Below, piece by piece: positions 60,508 through 64,000 of a stretch of 64,000 nucleotides of DNA (position 1 is the first letter of the stretch; the number at the start of each line of letters is the position of its first letter). The position numbers were made by a program, and so were the translations under genes. The stretch comes from G963665925 sp963678925 (GTDB taxonomy: Bacteria > Bacillota > Clostridia > Peptostreptococcales > Acidaminobacteraceae). The notes under the pieces were generated by a model that saw only the letters and a list, made by a program, of their open reading frames with translations, had not been told where the DNA came from and did no database searches. The DNA lies in contig OY787533.1 in NCBI GenBank assembly GCA_963678925.1, positions 3,906,001 through 3,970,000 on the forward strand, written 5' to 3'.

Positions 60508-62512
60508 GAAATACGATTTAGATGTGTTGAAAAACTTGTATGAAATGAAACGAAATAAGACAAATATGGTAATTGGTAGAAATTTCAGGATAGCTAAAGG
60601 TATTATGTTCAATGATATGACTTGGAATTTCAAATATTTTAATACTGATAATCGGAAATTGAGCTTATATCGGTATAAATTTGAAAATTTTCCCAGTCAA
60701 TTTCAATTTTACTCTAAATTGCTATTGTTAAATGAGTTGATTGTTAAGAAAAGAGACCCACCTGGTGTTGAAAGCTCCTATAAACTCTTGAAAACGTTAA
60801 TTAATCAACTGGACGAGTTCGGATGTAAAAATATTATTGATATAGATATTGGTATTGCTGAGAAAACTGTCGTGCTTTTAGAACATAAGTCAATTGCATA
60901 TAGAAATCATATTTTAAGGATATTTTGTAAATTGTTAGAAGTTGCATCTGAAGTACATGATATTGATTTTTCGAGTGAAATTTCATTTCTTGAAGATTCT
61001 GTTATGGAAGAAATTAGGCGTAATACTACATCGAATGATTATATTCCCGACTATTTTTATGATCAGACTATCGCCCTAGCTTTAAAAGATATAAATGACG
61101 AAACTTTATCTAATCGACAAAAAATGATAGCCTGCCTAATTGTTATTATGGCAGAAACGGGTATGCGGGCGGAAGAAATAACCCTAATTGAAAGAGATCG
61201 GTTAGAAACACTAAGTGTTAATGGAAAAAGTGTTAATTTTATGAATTTTAACGTATTTAAAATACGAAAAGAAGAAACGCAAACTTTTATGACAGAAAAC
61301 GCTACTTTTGCATATAAGAAACTGAGTGAAATCACATTACGTGCTATAGAGAATTTATCAGAGATTTCTTTATGTAGGGCGTTATGGACCTACTATACGG
61401 GAAAGGAGCTGCGTAGAAGAGTTGGTATATCTGAATTACGCGAAAAGAGACAAAAAATCCCCGTTGAAAGACAAAATGAAATTATTGTAGACATGCAAAG
61501 GTATTTATTTATAAATCCACGTACTGGTCTTCAAAATAAAGGGAACATGCTGCTTCGAGAAAACGTGGAAAGGTTCTATTTGAGACATCGCAATGATTTT
61601 GATATTTCAATGATATCATTTCATGAAAGAGAAAAAATAAAAGTGAAAACATTAAGCAGTAAAGCAAAATATAATAAATTTTTATCAGCTTCAGAACGCA
61701 AGAAAATATCATATGAAGATGCAAAAAAAATTGAATACTTCTATGTAAATCCGCACATGTTTAGAGTTACCGTTTGCACAAAATTATTTGAGCAAGGCAT
61801 TCATATTAGCTATATAATGAAGCATATGAACCACTTAACTGATGATATGACCGCATTATATAATAAAAGCGAATATAAAAAGGATAAGCTAAAACAAAAT
61901 TTGTTGTATTACCATACTGTTTCTGAGCTACTGAATTCAGATAGAAGGTTAAATAATCATGATATGCAACTAAAAAAAGAACTGGAAAAACATGATACAT
62001 TCATGAATGAAAAAAAAGCTATTGATGAGTTTTTAGAGAAAAGTAATTTGAAAATAGGAAGAGATTTCAATAAGATATTGAATATTTTATCGATGACAGG
62101 AACAACAGTCACTGAAAACGATTTAGGAATTTGTATTTCAGATTCTTTAAACAATTTATGTGAGCAAAGAGATTATTTTAGTTCTGCGAGCGATTTTTAT
62201 CATATTGGAATACAGCTACCTAGTTATGAAAATATTAATTATACTTATTCCAGGTTTTTGAATAAAGAAAGAATTGTTCATCATAATAAAACAGTTGCAG
62301 AGGATAATCCCAATCTTCAAGTAGAGTACGAGCGAGAGGTCAATGCATTAAAGCATTTTGTGAAAAAGAGCATGATTTTTGAGCTGGATTTGTTAATTGA
62401 AGATTTATCAAGTTCATCTGTCGAGCAAATGGTTGAGGAGTTTCCTCATTTAGTATCAGTCATTACTAGGGTGGATGAAATACGGAAAGAGGCTCTGAAA
62501 TGGATTCAATAA
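60494..62512 (+). CDS. ginC: Large tyrosine recombinase GinC-like (third of three)
   Basis: Recombinase of 672 residues. Arg I is in MAETGMRAEEITLIERD (near 225), HxxR is PHMFRVTVCTK (near 420), the third His is in IMKHMNHLTDDM and the Tyr is in TALYNKSEYK (near 456). Catalytic residues look complete. About 160 residues of additional C-terminal helical sequence follow. The start codon lies inside ginB and its stop overlaps ginD. Very AT-rich. Confidence 0.87.
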   Translation: MSHARKYDLDVLKNLYEMKRNKTNMVIGRNFRIAKGIMFNDMTWNFKYFNTDNRKLSLYRYKFENFPSQFQFYSKLLLLNELIVKKRDPPGVESSYKLLKTLINQLDEFGCKNIIDIDIGIAEKTVVLLEHKSIAYRNHILRIFCKLLEVASEVHDIDFSSEISFLEDSVMEEIRRNTTSNDYIPDYFYDQTIALALKDINDETLSNRQKMIACLIVIMAETGMRAEEITLIERDRLETLSVNGKSVNFMNFNVFKIRKEETQTFMTENATFAYKKLSEITLRAIENLSEISLCRALWTYYTGKELRRRVGISELREKRQKIPVERQNEIIVDMQRYLFINPRTGLQNKGNMLLRENVERFYLRHRNDFDISMISFHEREKIKVKTLSSKAKYNKFLSASERKKISYEDAKKIEYFYVNPHMFRVTVCTKLFEQGIHISYIMKHMNHLTDDMTALYNKSEYKKDKLKQNLLYYHTVSELLNSDRRLNNHDMQLKKELEKHDTFMNEKKAIDEFLEKSNLKIGRDFNKILNILSMTGTTVTENDLGICISDSLNNLCEQRDYFSSASDFYHIGIQLPSYENINYTYSRFLNKERIVHHNKTVAEDNPNLQVEYEREVNALKHFVKKSMIFELDLLIEDLSSSSVEQMVEEFPHLVSVITRVDEIRKEALKWIQ

Positions 62513-63048
62513 TTGAAGTGGTTAAAGAGAGATTACGTGAATTTGATTTGTCTGAATTAGAGGATTTAGATGAAAAAACTAGGTTAAGACTAGTTGAAAT
62601 TGAAAATTTGATACAAGAAACTCAATTAATCAAAATGAGGCATGTTGAAGAAGTTAAGAAACTGAAAATTAATATATCATATATTTCAAATTCTAAAAAA
62701 ACAAGTTTTACTAGAAAGACTTTAAATAATAATCCACTTCTATTAGAATATGTTAAGAAGTCTATGGATTCGCTTAATGAGGAAGATGACATATTCAATC
62801 TGAAGAGGTTAAAGCGCATGCAAGATAAATTGGATGATTATGAAAGTCATAATAAGAAGATTTTAAGGAATATAGTTGCAGGTAAAAAATCAGAACTAGA
62901 GTGTGTCAAACTTGAAAAAGAAATCTCTATTCTTGTTAAAAAAATCAATTATTTGAAGCAGGATAATAAGGATAAAGATGATATTATTAGCAATTTAAGA
63001 GATCGAATAGATAAAGGCAAATTGAGCAATGTCAAAAAAATGCGTTGA
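62500..63048 (+). CDS. ginD: Small coiled-coil accessory protein GinD-like
   Basis: Protein of 182 residues, predicted almost wholly helical and coiled-coil, with charged heptad-like stretches (LRLVEIENLIQETQLIKMRH; VKKINYLKQDNKDKDD). No catalytic motif. It begins within the last codons of ginC, so it is part of the same operon. In GInts the fourth gene encodes a small protein needed for recombination; TnpC of Tn554 is a comparable accessory factor. The assignment rests on position, size and coiled-coil character rather than direct sequence recognition. Confidence 0.75.
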   Translation: MDSIIEVVKERLREFDLSELEDLDEKTRLRLVEIENLIQETQLIKMRHVEEVKKLKINISYISNSKKTSFTRKTLNNNPLLLEYVKKSMDSLNEEDDIFNLKRLKRMQDKLDDYESHNKKILRNIVAGKKSELECVKLEKEISILVKKINYLKQDNKDKDDIISNLRDRIDKGKLSNVKKMR

Positions 63049-63478
63049 TAGAGACTGTCTCAAATTTTGCATAAATGCTCCGCTGCTAAAATGGTAAATA
63101 CAGGGGAATCTCGGATGAACATTAAGATATGCATACTGTCATTTATGGTACTGAAATCTGCCCTTGACTTCAAGGGTCTGGCAAAGGGGAAATTTCAGTA
63201 CCTACGATTTCAAAATAATGCAATTGTGTTGATGATAGTAGCTTTTAAACGGATTGTTTCACAACTCTTCAAATTTGTTTATATATGTCCTTGTTTAACC
63301 TAAAACTATCATAGACTTATGGTAAATAACTCAACTTTCCCAGCAACAAACAACTCACGAAATAAGGTTTGCCAATGAGTTCATACCGATTTTTTGCACT
63401 ACTTGATATTTAAACATAAAAATGCACCCATCCGTCTGATAGAATTAAGTTCGCGAAAACAAATTCCAGACAAGAAAG
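63049..63478. other. Intergenic region between ginD and the transposase gene
   Basis: No supported gene. GAGACTGTCTCAAATTTTGC (from 63053) resembles the outer end of some IS elements but no matching second end was seen. An ORF at 63067-63303 has no ribosome binding site or recognisable sequence. The left end of the following IS probably lies between about 63290 and 63440. Confidence 0.4.
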
Positions 63479-64000
63479 GTGCATGCATTCATGATACATT
63501 ACAACAACTCATCTGAACAGACTCAAATTGCATTATTTAGAGCTTTTTCTGACCTTGGTATAGCTAGACTGCTTAGGAAAGCAGGCATATGCAAGGCTTG
63601 CGGGTATTCTACCTATGAAGTGTTCAAGCTTTCGTTCCTGCTTGTTTTTCGGGGCAAGAATCTATTTAGGTTCCTCAACTCCACACGTGGCAGTTCAGCC
63701 GTATCAAAGAACACTTATTACAGATTCCTAAATAGCACAACATATAACTGGAAGAGGTTTCTTTTGTTATTAGCTGCAACAGTAATCCGTTCTTTCCATC
63801 GCTTGACCAGACCTGAAAGGGTAAATGTATTGATTCTTGATGATTCAGTTGTTCCAAGAAACCACAGTAAATCCGTTGAGCTGCTAGCAAGAATTTATGA
63901 TCATGCTGCCCATAAATACCAAAAGGCTTCACCATGCTAACTCTGGGCTGGTCTGACGGATACAGTTTTGTCCCAATTGGTTTCACCATGCTGTCTTCAT
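63300..64000 (+). mobile_element. IS4-type insertion sequence, 3'-truncated by window edge
   Basis: The transposase gene above and its leader form the left part of an insertion sequence. The left inverted repeat could not be fixed because the right end is outside the window. The start coordinate is therefore approximate. Confidence 0.55.
63479..63940 (+). CDS. IS4-superfamily transposase, N-terminal part, frameshifted
   Basis: N-terminal part of a DDE transposase: FRAFSDLGIARLLRKAGICK, YEVFKLSFLLVFRGKNLFRF and VLILDDSVVPRNHSKSVELL, with the first catalytic Asp in LDDS. The frame ends at YQKASPC. In the -1 frame the protein continues naturally as KGFTMLTLGWSDGYSFVPIG up to the window edge. 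The shift falls at CAAAAGG (about 63924), either a real frameshift, a programmed slip or a sequence error. The rest is beyond the window. It is cargo or a late insertion in the island. Confidence 0.75.
   Translation: MHAFMIHYNNSSEQTQIALFRAFSDLGIARLLRKAGICKACGYSTYEVFKLSFLLVFRGKNLFRFLNSTRGSSAVSKNTYYRFLNSTTYNWKRFLLLLAATVIRSFHRLTRPERVNVLILDDSVVPRNHSKSVELLARIYDHAAHKYQKASPC

Noticed and set aside
63067..63303. 78-residue ORF after ginD
   Set aside because: No ribosome binding site and no recognisable sequence. The region looks like an IS or island intergenic segment.
1..64000. tRNA or rRNA genes
   Set aside because: No cloverleaf-like or rRNA-like sequence was noticed in the intergenic stretches. 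A tRNAscan-SE run would be decisive.

Overview
The window looks like a chromosomal segment of an anaerobic, low- to mid-GC Firmicute of the class Clostridia. The evidence is the gene order comEC-holA-rpsT-lepA-hemW, a T-box in front of an aspS-gatCAB operon, an archaeal-type AspRS, a Rex-type operator in front of an NADH oxidase, and many strong AGGAGG ribosome binding sites. The sporulation-linked genes gpr and spoIIP, often found between rpsT and lepA, are absent here. A non-sporulating relative such as Fusibacter or Acidaminobacter is possible, but this is only inference. No tRNA or rRNA genes and no CRISPR array were seen.

Layout. 1-8.7 kb: informational core (partial comEC, holA, rpsT, lepA, hemW), interrupted by an IS3-family element (2.84-4.49 kb) and a cluster of long hairpins (4.5-4.8 kb). 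8.8-15.4 kb: a LacI-controlled sucrose regulon with binding lipoprotein, two permeases, fructokinase and sucrose phosphorylase; two copies of the operator GGAAACCGGTTTCC are visible. 15.5-24.4 kb: mixed small genes (pterin dehydratase, LUD protein, HAD, GNAT), a PAS-GGDEF-EAL protein, a UspA protein, an unusual MCP fused to a PhnD-like ligand domain, and an ABC exporter. 24.5-30.7 kb: an isoaspartyl-dipeptide module with a GntR repressor, iadA, a sigma-54 activator and a YfcC-type transporter; sigma-54 promoters and palindromic GntR-type sites are visible. 31.2-36.3 kb: T-box, aspS, gatC, gatA, gatB. 36.5-45.3 kb: NADH oxidase, PhzF-like protein, FAA hydrolase, a MerR-methyltransferase fusion, MFS and NhaC transporters, and a peroxiredoxin-like protein. 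45.4-56.2 kb: M23 peptidase, DHFR, WG-repeat protein, NagZ, an exported hypothetical protein, a degenerate receiver, and a 938-residue membrane/cNMP-binding protein.

From 56.6 kb the base composition falls sharply to AT-rich. topB is cut inside its DAGREGE motif by a four-gene operon: three different large tyrosine recombinases followed by a small coiled-coil protein. This is the architecture of ginABCD of GInt genomic islands. The island continues past the end of the window; its tail here carries a truncated, frameshifted IS4-type transposase.

The most novel-looking signals are: the GInt-like island in topB; a composite two-hairpin repeat family in which the stems vary but the linkers are conserved; the predicted dual-codon (GAAC) T-box; the MCP-PhnD fusion behind a sigma-54 promoter; and the degenerate receiver next to a membrane/helical/cNMP protein.
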